Shown here piece after piece: positions 45,576-54,553 of a stretch of DNA of 64,000 nt. The stretch spans positions 186,001 through 250,000 of the forward strand of contig NZ_RBLC01000004.1 of assembly GCF_003634455.1 (NCBI RefSeq), read 5' to 3'. Position 1 is the stretch's first letter; each line of letters opens with the position of its first letter. The notes beneath the pieces were generated by a model that had not been told where the DNA came from, did no database searches, and was given only the letters and a program-made list of their open reading frames with translations. The DNA is from Flavobacterium endophyticum (lineage in GTDB: Bacteria; Bacteroidota; Bacteroidia; Flavobacteriales; Flavobacteriaceae). The translations under genes and the position numbers were made by a program.

Positions 45576-46328
45576 ATGAAAAAAACACAATTCTTATGGC
45601 TGTTTTGCCTATTCTTCGTTTTAACGGCTAATTCACAAACCAAAACTGAAAACAGAACCATCGGCACTTTTTCTAAAATTGAATCCAGCGGTTCTTCTAA
45701 AATCATTCTTGTATCAAGTGACTCAAATACTCTTACGCTTGAAGGCGATGAGAAATCACTGCAATATCTTGTAACTGAAGTAAAAGGAAATACCTTGAAG
45801 ATTTATTATGAAAGCAGTAAAAAGATAAGCTTTAAAGGAGGCAGTGTAACAGTAAGAGTTCCTTTTAAGAAGCTTGATGGAGTTAGCTTATCAGGATCTG
45901 GAAATATCTCTTCTGACGCTACTATTAAAACAGATAATTTTGCGGCATCTTTAAATGGTTCTGGAAAAATCAATTTAAATGTTGCCAGTACGGGCAACAC
46001 GTCTGCAAAACTAGACGGATCTGGAAAACTTGAGCTATATTTGGCTACCAACAAAACAAATGCAGAAATCAACGGTTCTGGGAAACTAACTCTTAAAGGA
46101 AAGACAAGCAACTTTACTGGAAATGTTAATGGTTCGGGTCAACTAAACGCTTCCGAATTTACCTCTGAAACTTCTGATGTCAGTGTTCACGGTTCTGGAA
46201 ACCTAATGACTGCTACAACAGGAACTCTTACAGCCAACGTACATGGTTCGGGAACTGTCAAATATAATGGAGAACCTAAGAAAATAAACAAAAATGTTAA
46301 CGGTTCAGGAAAAGTATCAAAAAGCTAG
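45576..46328 (+). CDS. Exported GIN-domain (DUF2807) protein
   Basis: From ATG 45576 the 250-residue product has a signal peptide (about residues 1-20, ending LTANSQ). It consists of a head-GIN domain whose later part repeats the unit xxGSGxx about every 15-22 residues: LSGSGN, LNGSGK, LDGSGK, INGSGK, VNGSGQ, VHGSGN, VHGSGT and VNGSGK. This pattern is expected to form a right-handed beta-helix. Such proteins are common in Bacteroidota and have no established function. It is flanked by two hairpin terminators. Confidence 0.85.
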   Translation: MKKTQFLWLFCLFFVLTANSQTKTENRTIGTFSKIESSGSSKIILVSSDSNTLTLEGDEKSLQYLVTEVKGNTLKIYYESSKKISFKGGSVTVRVPFKKLDGVSLSGSGNISSDATIKTDNFAASLNGSGKINLNVASTGNTSAKLDGSGKLELYLATNKTNAEINGSGKLTLKGKTSNFTGNVNGSGQLNASEFTSETSDVSVHGSGNLMTATTGTLTANVHGSGTVKYNGEPKKINKNVNGSGKVSKS

Positions 46329-46348
46329 CTTTCCAAAAGAATATAAAA

Positions 46349-46382
46349 CAAAAAACTCCAGATAATTCTGGAGTTTTTTTAT
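46349..46382. terminator. Bidirectional hairpin terminator
   Basis: AAAAACTCCAGA (46351-46362) pairs perfectly with 46367-46378 across a 4-nt loop, then a T-run. It lies between the convergent GIN-domain and cysteine synthase genes. Confidence 0.92.
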
Positions 46383-46398
46383 GTGATATAAGTAAATC

Positions 46399-47439
46399 TT
46401 ACTTTATGAATTCTATTTTCTGAGCTTCTTCAACATTAATACTGTCAAAAAAGCCTTGCTCGTTCATCCAGTCATCGCTAAATACTTTGCTCATGTATCT
46501 TGAGCCATGATCTGGGAAAATAGCAATTACGTTACTGTTTTTGTCGAATTCACCTTCTTCTGCATATTGCTTGATGGCTTGAAGAACTGCTCCAGAAGTG
46601 TAACCTACGAATAGGCCTTCTTTCTTAGCAATTTCTCTTGTCGCATGCGCGCTTTCTTCGTCAGTAACTTTTATGAATTTATCAATTGAATCGAAGTCTG
46701 TTGCTGTAGGAATTAAGTTTTTGCCTAAACCTTCAATTCTGTATGGGTAGATTTCGTTCGCATCAAACTCTTTTGTCTCGTGGTATTTTTTCAATACAGA
46801 ACCAAAAGCGTCAACACCTAAAATTCTAATATTTGGATTTTTTTCTTTAAGGAATTTCGCAGCTCCAGAAATAGTTCCTCCAGTTCCGCTGCAGGCAATT
46901 AAGTGGGTAATTTTTCCGTTCGTCTGTTCCCAGATTTCCGGTCCGGTTGATTTGTAATGGGCATCAATATTTAGCTGGTTGAAATATTGGTTGATATAAA
47001 CCGATCCTTTTGTTTCTTCGTGTAGTCGTTTTGCAACATTGTAGTACGATCTTTCATCATCTGCTGATACGTGGGCAGGGCAAACATACACTTTGGCTCC
47101 CATACTTCTCAACATATCAATCTTATCTCTTGATGACTTTGAACTTACTGCCAAGATACAGTTATAGCCTTTTATAATGCTCACCATTGCAATACTAAAA
47201 CCGGTATTTCCTGATGTCGTCTCAATTATTGTATCGCCTGGAGACAAGATTCCTTGCCTTTCTGCTTCTTCAATAATATATAATGCGATTCTATCTTTAG
47301 TGGAGTGTCCCGGATTAAAAGCTTCTACTTTTGCGTAGAAATTGCCTTCTATATTTTCAGTGACTTTATTGAGCTTAATAAGCGGGGTATTGCCTATTAA
47401 TTCCAATACATTATTATAAGCTTTTATTTCTTCTTTCAT
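46399..47439 (-). CDS. PLP-dependent cysteine synthase / cystathionine beta-synthase-like enzyme
   Basis: The 346-residue protein from ATG 47439 is a fold-type II PLP enzyme: [11 protein letters not shown] at the N-terminus, the PLP Lys in [12 protein letters not shown], the substrate loop [14 protein letters not shown], and the phosphate-binding [14 protein letters not shown]. It probably makes cysteine from O-acetylserine and sulfide, or cystathionine from serine and homocysteine; there is no CBS domain to settle this. An ATG 6 codons upstream (47457) is possible but less likely. A promoter lies at the end of the S9 peptidase gene. Confidence 0.88.
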   Translation of the reverse strand: MKEEIKAYNNVLELIGNTPLIKLNKVTENIEGNFYAKVEAFNPGHSTKDRIALYIIEEAERQGILSPGDTIIETTSGNTGFSIAMVSIIKGYNCILAVSSKSSRDKIDMLRSMGAKVYVCPAHVSADDERSYYNVAKRLHEETKGSVYINQYFNQLNIDAHYKSTGPEIWEQTNGKITHLIACSGTGGTISGAAKFLKEKNPNIRILGVDAFGSVLKKYHETKEFDANEIYPYRIEGLGKNLIPTATDFDSIDKFIKVTDEESAHATREIAKKEGLFVGYTSGAVLQAIKQYAEEGEFDKNSNVIAIFPDHGSRYMSKVFSDDWMNEQGFFDSINVEEAQKIEFIK

Positions 47440-47494
47440 AAAAAAATAGTTAATCAAGGCAACTCATTGAATTTTTATTGACCTCAAATCCTTG

Positions 47495-47528
47495 CAAATT
47501 TAACAAAAAAAATCTAATTAGTTTTCAA
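47495..47528 (-). promoter_or_regulatory. Promoter of the cysteine synthase gene
   Basis: On the minus strand TTG (47526-47528) is followed 23 nt later by TAAATTTG (47495-47502), an exact TAnnTTTG match. The -33 part lies in the last codons of the upstream S9 peptidase gene. Confidence 0.55.
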
Positions 47529-49653
47529 TTCCTTCTAAATCTAACAAAAAACTAAATTCCTTAGCTAATTCTTTTAGCGCTTCAAACCTTCCTGATGCAC
47601 CTCCGTGACCCGCATCCATGTTAGTATCAAGGAATAACAGATTATTATCGGTCTTCAGGGTTCTTAATTTTGCTACCCATTTTGCCGGTTCCCAATACTG
47701 AACTTGCGAATCATGAAGTCCGGTTGAAACATACATATTCGGATAATCTTGCGCTTTTACATTGTCATAAGGCGAATATGATTTCATATAGTCGTAATAT
47801 TCTTTTTCATTTGGATTTCCCCATTCGTCATATTCACCAGTTGTAAGCGGAATCGTATCATCCAGCATAGTCGTTATTACGTCTACAAAAGGAACCTGAG
47901 CAATAACACCGTGATACAATTCTGGAGCCATATTCACGACTGCTCCCATCAATAATCCTCCAGCCGAACCACCTTCTGCATATAAATGTTCTTTGCTGGT
48001 GAATTTTTCGTTAATTACGTATTTCGAACAGTCGATAAAATCAGTAAACGTATTTTTCTTGTGAAGTAGCTTGCCATTTTCATACCATAATCGTCCCATA
48101 TCTTCGCCTCCGCGAATGTGAGCGATGGCATAGATAAATCCTCTGTCCAAAAGAGATAGTCTCGTAGAAGAGAAATATGGGTCCATAGTAGCGCCGTATG
48201 ATCCGTAAGCATAAAGCAATAAAGGATTTTTACCGTCTTTCTTTATTCCTTTTCTATAAATCATAGAAATTGGAATTTTCGTGCCATCTTGAGCTGTAGC
48301 CCAAACTCTTTCTTCGATATAGTTGTTCTTGTCGAACTTTCCGCCCAAGACTTGCTGCTCTTTTTTGATTTCTTTTTCTTTGGTCTTCATATTGAAATCA
48401 ATCACAGAAGACGGAGTGCCTAAAGATTGGTAGCTATAGCGGAGAATCTGCGTGTCAAAATCAGGGTTTGTAGAAATATTAGCGGTATAAGTCTCGCTTC
48501 CAAACGGAAGATAGTACTCCTCTTTTCCGTTCCAAGGCATAATTCTGATTTTGTTCAAGCCATTGGAACGCTCGCCGATTACTAAATAATCTTTGAAAAT
48601 TTCGATATCTTCTAACAAAACATCGTCGCGATGCGGAATCAAATCTTTCCAATTTTCTTGGGAAGTCGCATTTTCAGGCGTTTTCATCAACTTGAAATTC
48701 GTCGCATTATCTTTATTCGTCAAGACATAAAAACTGTCGTTGTAATGCGCTATGCTGTATTCCATTCCTCTTACTCTAGGCTGGAAAACTTTAAATTCGC
48801 CATCAGGATTATCTGCCAAAAGCGTCCTGAACTCTGTCGTCAACGTACTGGAAGAACTGATTACGATATATTTTTTTGATTTTTCTTTGCTTACAGAAAC
48901 ATTAAAAGTATCGTCTACTTCATCATACACCAAGATATCTTCAGATTGTTTTTTACCCAATTTATGTTTAAAAACTTTATCCGAACGCAAGGTCTGCTTG
49001 TCTTGTTGTGTATAAAATAACGTTTTGTTGTCATTAGCCCAGGTCGAGCTTCCCGTCGTGTTTTCTATCTTATCCGTAAAAATCTTTCCGGTTTGAAGAT
49101 CCTTTACTTGAACCGTGTAAATTCTTCTTCCTACAATATCGACTCCAAACGAAGCATATTTGTTATCAGGACTGATGCTCAATCCTCCCAATTGAAAATA
49201 GGAATGTCCTTTAGCCAATTCGTTACAATCAAAAAGAATTTCTTCTTTTGCCGTAAGGCTTCCTTTTTTTCGAGCATAGATTGGATAATCTTTGCCCAAT
49301 TCGAAACGTGTTATATACCAATATCCATTAAAGAAATACGGAACAGAAGCATCGTCTTCTTTGATCCTTCCTTTCATTTCTTCAAAGAGCCTTTTTTGAA
49401 ACTCTTTCGTATGAGCAGTCGTCTGCTCATAATATTGGTTCTCGCTGTTCAGATAGTCAATAACTTCTTTATTTTCTCTATCGTTGAGCCAGAAATAATC
49501 ATCTACTCTTTTGTCGCCATGTTTTTCTAGCGTTTTCGGTATTTTTTTTGCAACAGGAGGGGGAATTGTTATAGACATTTTACGAAATGTATTTTGCGAA
49601 TATGAAGTTGCAAAAATAATACAAAGGCAACACAAAATTAATTTATTTTTCAT
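47518..49653 (-). CDS. Exported S9-family peptidase (oligopeptidase B-like)
   Basis: The 711-residue protein has a signal peptide (about residues 1-19), an N-terminal seven-bladed propeller region, and a C-terminal alpha/beta-hydrolase domain. The nucleophile elbow is GGSAGGLLMG, the catalytic Asp lies in the STGLHDSQV region and the His in DAGHGGASGR. The conserved YAYGSYGATMDPYF segment and the RGGEDMG motif match prolyl oligopeptidase/oligopeptidase B enzymes that cut short peptides. Location is probably periplasmic. The gene is divergent from ebfC. Confidence 0.93.
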   Translation of the reverse strand: MKNKLILCCLCIIFATSYSQNTFRKMSITIPPPVAKKIPKTLEKHGDKRVDDYFWLNDRENKEVIDYLNSENQYYEQTTAHTKEFQKRLFEEMKGRIKEDDASVPYFFNGYWYITRFELGKDYPIYARKKGSLTAKEEILFDCNELAKGHSYFQLGGLSISPDNKYASFGVDIVGRRIYTVQVKDLQTGKIFTDKIENTTGSSTWANDNKTLFYTQQDKQTLRSDKVFKHKLGKKQSEDILVYDEVDDTFNVSVSKEKSKKYIVISSSSTLTTEFRTLLADNPDGEFKVFQPRVRGMEYSIAHYNDSFYVLTNKDNATNFKLMKTPENATSQENWKDLIPHRDDVLLEDIEIFKDYLVIGERSNGLNKIRIMPWNGKEEYYLPFGSETYTANISTNPDFDTQILRYSYQSLGTPSSVIDFNMKTKEKEIKKEQQVLGGKFDKNNYIEERVWATAQDGTKIPISMIYRKGIKKDGKNPLLLYAYGSYGATMDPYFSSTRLSLLDRGFIYAIAHIRGGEDMGRLWYENGKLLHKKNTFTDFIDCSKYVINEKFTSKEHLYAEGGSAGGLLMGAVVNMAPELYHGVIAQVPFVDVITTMLDDTIPLTTGEYDEWGNPNEKEYYDYMKSYSPYDNVKAQDYPNMYVSTGLHDSQVQYWEPAKWVAKLRTLKTDNNLLFLDTNMDAGHGGASGRFEALKELAKEFSFLLDLEGIEN

Positions 49654-49664
49654 CGAATTCTCAC

Positions 49665-49695
49665 TTGAATATGACTATGCAATTTAGTAATTTCG
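49665..49695 (+). promoter_or_regulatory. Possible promoter of the EbfC gene
   Basis: TTG (49665-49667), 20 nt, then TAATTTCG (49688-49695), one base off TAnnTTTG, 28 nt before the ATG at 49724. On the opposite strand TAAATTG (49680-49686) could serve the S9 peptidase gene. Confidence 0.45.
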
Positions 49696-49723
49696 TAGTT
49701 ACAAATCATAAAAATTATTAACA

Positions 49724-50047
49724 ATGTTTGGAGACATAATGGGAATGATGGGCAAGCTAAAAGAGACCCAGCAAAAAATAGAAGAGACCAAGAAAAGGCT
49801 TGATTTCGTTTTGATTGACGAACAAAGCAGTGACGGGCTTTTAAAAGTAACATTGACCGCAAATCGCACTGTAAAATCAATAGAAATAGATGACAGCTTA
49901 TTAGACGATAAAGAGCAATTGGAAGACTACCTTGTGCTAGTTATAAACAAAGCCATACAAAAGGCTTCTGATGTAAATGAAGCAGAACTAGGAGCTGTTG
50001 CTAAAGACGGAATGCCAAACATTCCTGGAATGGACCTGTTTAAATAA
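49724..50047 (+). CDS. YbaB/EbfC nucleoid-associated protein
   Basis: The 107-residue protein fits the YbaB/EbfC family: a Met-rich helical N-terminus ([20 protein letters not shown]), a central beta-sheet with [20 protein letters not shown] and a second helical arm with [18 protein letters not shown]. Members form tweezer-shaped dimers that bind DNA. The gene is outside the dnaX-recR context typical of other phyla. Its stop codon is the first part of the 7-bp-periodic array. Confidence 0.92.
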   Translation: MFGDIMGMMGKLKETQQKIEETKKRLDFVLIDEQSSDGLLKVTLTANRTVKSIEIDDSLLDDKEQLEDYLVLVINKAIQKASDVNEAELGAVAKDGMPNIPGMDLFK

Positions 50048-50113
50048 GCTTTACGCAATACGCTTTAGGCTGTATGCAAATTGCTTACTGCCTAAAGCGT
50101 ATCGCCTACAGCT
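50044..50113. repeat. Array of ten degenerate 7-bp units with invariant GC
   Basis: Ten consecutive heptamers each have GC at their fifth and sixth positions (48-49, 55-56, 62-63, 69-70, 76-77, 83-84, 90-91, 97-98, 104-105 and 111-112 after 50000). The left half reads as TAnGC units spaced by 2 nt, the right half as GCnTA units, so the array is roughly palindromic; ATACGCTTTAGGC (50058-50070) and GCCTAAAGCGTAT (50090-50102) are exact inverse repeats. It spans from the EbfC stop codon to the threonine aldolase stop codon. It has no T-run, so it is not a standard terminator. Confidence 0.75.
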
Positions 50114-51137
50114 AAAAAGTAAGCTTCTGCAAGGTTTCTATGACATACGTATGCATAACATCTCTGTAATCCAAATGCGTCACGATTCGTAGCTTTCCTT
50201 TACCCAAAGAGCTGATAAAAATATTTTTCTGTTTCAGTTTTTCGATGACTACAGCTTCGTTATACTGCTGTTTTACCGCAAAAATCAAAATATTGGTTTC
50301 CACAGGCTCTACACTTTCAACCCAAGGTAATTGTTTAAGTATGAAGCCTAATTCTTTTGCTTTGTTATGGTCTTCCTGCAAGCGGCTCACATTATGCTGT
50401 AAAGCATAAATCCCTGCTCCTGCTAGATAACCTGACTGACGCATGCCACCTCCAAAAATTTTCCTAACTCTCAACGCGCGGTTCATCGTTTCTTTATCGC
50501 CAACCAAAACAGAACCAACCGGAGCTCCTAATCCTTTAGATAAACATACCGAAATAGTATCGAACAATTCTCCAAAATGCTTCGGATTTTGTCTTTTTGC
50601 GACTAAAGCATTCCACAATCGGGCACCATCTAAATGGTATTTTAGGTTATTTTCTTTACAGACGTCTTTTATCTTTATCAGGTCATCCATCTCATAACAC
50701 GCTCCGCCGCCTTTGTTTGTAGTGTTTTCAATGCTGACTAAGCTGGTCAGCGGGCTATGGTAAAAATCAGGTGGATTGATAGCGTCTCTTACTTGTTCGG
50801 CCGTAATCATTCCTCTTTTGCCATCTACCAAACAGCAGGAAACACCGCTATTAAAAGAAGCCCCTCCTCCTTCGTAATGAAAAATATGCGACCATTTATC
50901 GCAAATGATCTGCTCCCCCGGATTCGTATGCAGTTTTATAGCCGTCTGGTTTGCCATCGTGCCTGAAGGAAAAAAAAGCGCCGCTTCCATTCCAAATATA
51001 TTTGCGACCATTTCTTCTAATTCGTTGACGGTCGGGTCTTGCTTGTAAACATCGTCGCCTACTTTTGAACGAAACATCTGCTGTAGCATTTCATTTGTCG
51101 GTTTGGTTACCGTATCGCTTACTAAATTTATTTCCAT
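50112..51137 (-). CDS. Low-specificity L-threonine aldolase-like PLP enzyme
   Basis: The 341-residue protein from ATG 51137 is a fold-type I PLP enzyme: INLVSDTVTKPTNEM at the N-terminus, AALFFPSGTMANQTAI, YHLDGARLWNALVA, and the PLP Lys in CLSKGLGAPVGSVLVG. These match threonine aldolase (threonine to glycine and acetaldehyde). The longer open frame to 51362 runs across the prfB start and is an artefact. A -7 element lies directly upstream, back to back with that of prfB. Confidence 0.92.
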   Translation of the reverse strand: MEINLVSDTVTKPTNEMLQQMFRSKVGDDVYKQDPTVNELEEMVANIFGMEAALFFPSGTMANQTAIKLHTNPGEQIICDKWSHIFHYEGGGASFNSGVSCCLVDGKRGMITAEQVRDAINPPDFYHSPLTSLVSIENTTNKGGGACYEMDDLIKIKDVCKENNLKYHLDGARLWNALVAKRQNPKHFGELFDTISVCLSKGLGAPVGSVLVGDKETMNRALRVRKIFGGGMRQSGYLAGAGIYALQHNVSRLQEDHNKAKELGFILKQLPWVESVEPVETNILIFAVKQQYNEAVVIEKLKQKNIFISSLGKGKLRIVTHLDYRDVMHTYVIETLQKLTF

Positions 51138-51142
51138 AATAT

Positions 51143-51163
51143 CAAAAGTATACCTTATTTTTG
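51143..51163. promoter_or_regulatory. Back-to-back -7 elements for threonine aldolase and prfB genes
   Basis: Minus strand: TACTTTTG (51143-51150), 5 nt from the aldolase ATG, so that transcript may be nearly leaderless or start elsewhere. Plus strand: TATTTTTG (51156-51163), 22 nt before the prfB ATG. Both match TAnnTTTG exactly. Confidence 0.5.
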
Positions 51164-51185
51164 TGGGTATAAAAGTATAAAATTT

Positions 51186-52284
51186 ATGACAACTACCGAA
51201 CAAATTAAAGGTATTGTGGAGCGCCTTGGTGCGTTGAGGAGGTATCTTTGACGTCGATAAGAAATTAATCGAAATTACAAACGAAGAAGAAAAAACATTA
51301 GCTCCCGATTTTTGGAACAACCCAAAAGAAGCCGAAGCGTATGTTAAAGTATTGCGTTCCAAGAAGAAATGGGTCGAAGATTACAACAAAGCCGTTTCTC
51401 TTGCCGACGAATTGCAACTTGCTTACGAATTCTATAAAGAAGGCGAAATGACCGCCGACGAATTAGATGAGCAATACAATTTAGCCAATACGCACATCGA
51501 AAATATCGAATTCAAGAACATGCTATCTGACGAAGGCGATACCTTGAGCGCTGTACTTCAGATTACGGCTGGCGCAGGCGGTACAGAAAGCTGCGATTGG
51601 GCACAGATGCTGATGCGAATGTACATGATGTGGGGCGAAAAAAACGGTTATAAGATTAAGGAATTGAACTTCCAGGCCGGCGAGGTAGCTGGAATCAAGA
51701 CCGTTACCTTAGAATTTGAAGGTGATTATTCCTTTGGCTATCTAAAAGGCGAAAACGGCGTGCACCGCCTCGTAAGAATTTCTCCTTTTGACAGTAATGG
51801 AAAACGCCACACTTCTTTTGCCTCAGTATATGTTTATCCTTTGGCTGACGACACGATTGAGATCGAGATCAATCCGGCTGATATTTCGTGGGAAACCATG
51901 CGTTCAAGCGGTGCCGGCGGACAGAATGTCAACAAGGTAGAAACTGCTGTACGTCTTCGTCACCATCCGACAGGAATTATTATTGAGAATTCTGAAACAC
52001 GTTCTCAGCTAGATAATAAGACCAAAGCGATGCAGTTGCTGAAATCTCAATTGTATGAGATCGAGTTGAAAAAGAAACAGGCGTTGCGCGACGAGATTGA
52101 GGCTAAAAAGATGAAAATCGAATGGGGCTCTCAAATACGGAATTATGTCATGCATCCTTACAAATTGGTCAAAGATGTTAGGACAGGCCACGAAACCAGT
52201 GATGTTGAAGCTGTTATGAACGGCGAAATCGACGAGTTCTTAAAAGCATTTTTGATGATGATGGGACAAAAAGAAGAAGAATAA
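51186..52284 (+). CDS. prfB: Peptide chain release factor 2, with programmed +1 frameshift
   Basis: RF2 ends translation at UGA and UAA. The coding sequence starts at ATG 51186, runs 21 codons to CTT (51246-51248), meets an in-frame TGA (51249-51251), and continues in the +1 frame from GAC at 51250, giving 365 residues in total. The stop-codon-reading tripeptide SPF lies in [10 protein letters not shown], and the peptidyl-hydrolysis motif GGQ in [16 protein letters not shown]. An uncorrected ORF call would begin late, near 51352, and lose the N-terminus. A strong terminator follows. Confidence 0.97.
51237..51252 (+). promoter_or_regulatory. RF2 autoregulatory frameshift site
   Basis: AGGAGG (51237-51242), a 3-nt spacer, then CTT TGA C: the internal Shine-Dalgarno and slippery codon needed for +1 frameshifting. 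When RF2 is scarce, slow reading of TGA favours the shift and more RF2 is made. Confidence 0.97.
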
Positions 52285-52287
52285 TCT

Positions 52288-52318
52288 TGAAAGCGTGAGC
52301 GATGCTCACGCTTTTTTG
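52288..52318 (+). terminator. Terminator of prfB
   Basis: AAAGCGTGAGC (52290-52300) pairs perfectly with 52304-52314 across a 3-nt loop and is followed by a T-run. Confidence 0.92.
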
Positions 52319-52448
52319 TTTCGCTAATTTTAATATTTTTTTAAGAAATATGGTTTAAGTGTAACAATTTTCTTGAATTGGAGTCCTATCTTTATCAAAA
52401 GATTTTTAAATCAAACGTATTGGTTTTAAAATTAGAATCTTAAAAGAT

Positions 52449-53675
52449 ATGATCTACAAAAAACCAATTTCTATTATACCCAGTAATGAAGCCTTAAGGC
52501 TCCAAAAGCTGTATGACTATCAAGTTCTTGATACGCATTCCGAAGATACTTTCGACAAAATTGCCTTGCTGGCTTCCCAGATATTTAATACTAAAAATGC
52601 TTTCGTGACTTTTGTTGACGAACATCGCGTGTATTTCAAGGCAAATATTGGTGATTTCCAAGCCAGCGAAGTTTCTCGAGAAGACAGCTTATGTTCTTTG
52701 GCTATTTTAGATGAAAAAATGACGGTCTTTAATGACACGCATTCCGTTCCTGATTTGCTAAAAAATCCATTTGTTACCGCTACCAATGGCATACGATTTT
52801 ATGCCGGCGCTCCTTTAAAATCTCCAGAAGGCTATTCTATGGGTACGGTTTGTGTTATTGACAGCGTTCCAAAAGAAGTAACCGAACATCAGATGGCAAT
52901 GCTCCGTACGCTTTCCGATATCGTCATGAACAAGCTCGAAAGCAGGCTCCGCTACAATACAATTATCAAATCGCAAAATGATTTGATGGGAATTGCCCTG
53001 CATGAAATCAAAAATCCGCTAGCTTCTATAAGCCTTGCGAATGATATCTTGAGGATGGATACGTCAAAAACGCCTAAGATGACCGACATGATCAAGCGCT
53101 GCGTAGCCACAATACAAAATAAGTTAGCCGATCTGCTCAAGCTTTCGGAAGATGAAGAAAAAGAACAAAGGCTTTCTATCGAAGAAGCCGATCTAAAAGA
53201 AATGCTAGATCGCTTGATTAACAATTTTGAATTGCTGGCCAATAAGAAAAATCAGATTATTGAGCTAACGATTGAAGATTCCTTGCCAAAAATCAACATT
53301 GACAAAACTAAAATTTCCGACGTGCTGCACAATCTTTTGAGCAATGCGATCAAATATTCGTACAGTAATTCTACTATCAAGATTATCGCTAAAAAGATTG
53401 ACGACTTTGTAGAAATTGAATTCAAAGACCAAGGGCAAGGTTTAAATGACGAAGACGCTGACAAGCTTTTCAAAAAATTCGCCAAACTAAGCTCTAAACC
53501 GACAGGGAAAGAAAGCTCTAACGGATTAGGTCTTTCGATCTGCAAGTCATTTGTTGAATTACACAAAGGACAAATTTTCGCAAAAAGCCCAGGAAAAGAA
53601 TTAGGCACTTCCTTTTTCATTTCGTTGCCAATTATATTCAAGCAAGAAGAAGAAACAGAAAGCGCCTATCAATAA
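52449..53675 (+). CDS. GAF-domain sensor histidine kinase
   Basis: The 408-residue protein has a GAF domain (about residues 25-165, including FVDEHRVYFKANIG and YAGAPLKSPEGYSMGTVCVID) and a HisKA/HATPase core: phospho-acceptor His185 in ALHEIKNPLAS, N box VLHNLLSNAIKYS, G1 box DQGQGL, and G2 box GLGLSICKSF. No membrane helix is visible, so it should sense a cytoplasmic signal. No response-regulator gene is adjacent, making it an orphan kinase here. Its stop codon directly abuts that of the convergent hydrolase gene. Confidence 0.93.
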   Translation: MIYKKPISIIPSNEALRLQKLYDYQVLDTHSEDTFDKIALLASQIFNTKNAFVTFVDEHRVYFKANIGDFQASEVSREDSLCSLAILDEKMTVFNDTHSVPDLLKNPFVTATNGIRFYAGAPLKSPEGYSMGTVCVIDSVPKEVTEHQMAMLRTLSDIVMNKLESRLRYNTIIKSQNDLMGIALHEIKNPLASISLANDILRMDTSKTPKMTDMIKRCVATIQNKLADLLKLSEDEEKEQRLSIEEADLKEMLDRLINNFELLANKKNQIIELTIEDSLPKINIDKTKISDVLHNLLSNAIKYSYSNSTIKIIAKKIDDFVEIEFKDQGQGLNDEDADKLFKKFAKLSSKPTGKESSNGLGLSICKSFVELHKGQIFAKSPGKELGTSFFISLPIIFKQEEETESAYQ

Positions 53676-54440
53676 TTATTTCAAAATCTCTTTGAAGAAC
53701 AATTTCATTGCTTCCCAAGATCGTTTGTCCCCTAATTCGTTATAAGCTGCTCCTTTAGAATTATCATTTCCAGCGCTTTTTTCTGTAAAAGCATGCACGG
53801 CATCAGCATAATAATTCATCTGCCAGTCGGCTTTTGCAGTTCGCATTTCATTTTGAAAATCCTTGATATCTTTCTCCGAAACGTAAGGATCATCAGCGCC
53901 ATGAAGTACCAAGACTTTTGGAGCTATAGCCTTAATTTCTCTGGAAGCATCTCTGCTCAAGCCACCGTGGAATGACACTACGCCTTTTACCTTCATGTTC
54001 ACCCTAGCTGCTTCTAAAGCGCCAGTTCCGCCGAAACAATAACCGATTACGGCTATATTATCGGCATTAGCTCCTTGCTTGACTAATTCTGCCAAAGCCA
54101 ACGAAATTCTTTTTTGGTATTCTGTGATATTCGTCTTGTAATAGCTTGATTTTTCTCCTGCTTCTTTTCCATCTTTAGGTCTTTTGTCAACACCGTAGAT
54201 ATCGGCCACAAAAACATAATATCCCATAGCTGCTAGTTCAGCGGCAACTTCTTGTGAATGCTCATCGATTCCTTTCCAAGCTGGAAGAATCAAAACACCA
54301 GGCTTATTAGCCATTGCTTTTTTAGGCGTAACAGAAATACCGCTTAGCACCTGCGTATTATCTTTATAATCCACCTTTTTTAGTTGTGCTACAGCCGTAT
54401 TTGCTACCATTATCGAAAGAATAATTAAGTTTCTTGTCAT
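53676..54440 (-). CDS. Exported dienelactone hydrolase-family protein
   Basis: The 254-residue alpha/beta hydrolase has a signal-peptide-like N-terminus (about residues 1-18, ending NTAVAQ). The nucleophile is the Cys in VIGYCFGGTGALEAA, as in dienelactone hydrolases, with the Asp in LVLHGADDPYVSEKD and the His in YADAVHAFTE completing the triad. Dienelactone itself is an unlikely substrate in this context; the name denotes the family. The ends of this gene and the histidine kinase gene touch, with no terminator between. Confidence 0.88.
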   Translation of the reverse strand: MTRNLIILSIMVANTAVAQLKKVDYKDNTQVLSGISVTPKKAMANKPGVLILPAWKGIDEHSQEVAAELAAMGYYVFVADIYGVDKRPKDGKEAGEKSSYYKTNITEYQKRISLALAELVKQGANADNIAVIGYCFGGTGALEAARVNMKVKGVVSFHGGLSRDASREIKAIAPKVLVLHGADDPYVSEKDIKDFQNEMRTAKADWQMNYYADAVHAFTEKSAGNDNSKGAAYNELGDKRSWEAMKLFFKEILK

Positions 54441-54502
54441 ATCTCAAATTTTATTAAAAATAACTATTTATCCAACAGGAATTAGTTAAGGATTACCTAA
54501 AA

Positions 54503-54530
54503 CAGAAAACCACTGCAAAAGCAATGGTTT
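54503..54530 (-). terminator. Terminator of the phosphate transporter unit
   Basis: AAACCACTGC (54507-54516) pairs with GCAATGGTTT (54521-54530) with one mismatched pair and a 4-nt loop. On the minus strand the stem is followed by TTCTGTTTTA. Confidence 0.65.
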
Positions 54531-54553
54531 CTTAGTATTATTTTTTTCTTTAC

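Noticed and set aside
50112..51362. A longer threonine aldolase reading frame starting at 51362
   Set aside because: The extra 75 residues run antisense through the prfB start and frameshift site and have no family match; the ATG at 51137 gives the normal N-terminus.
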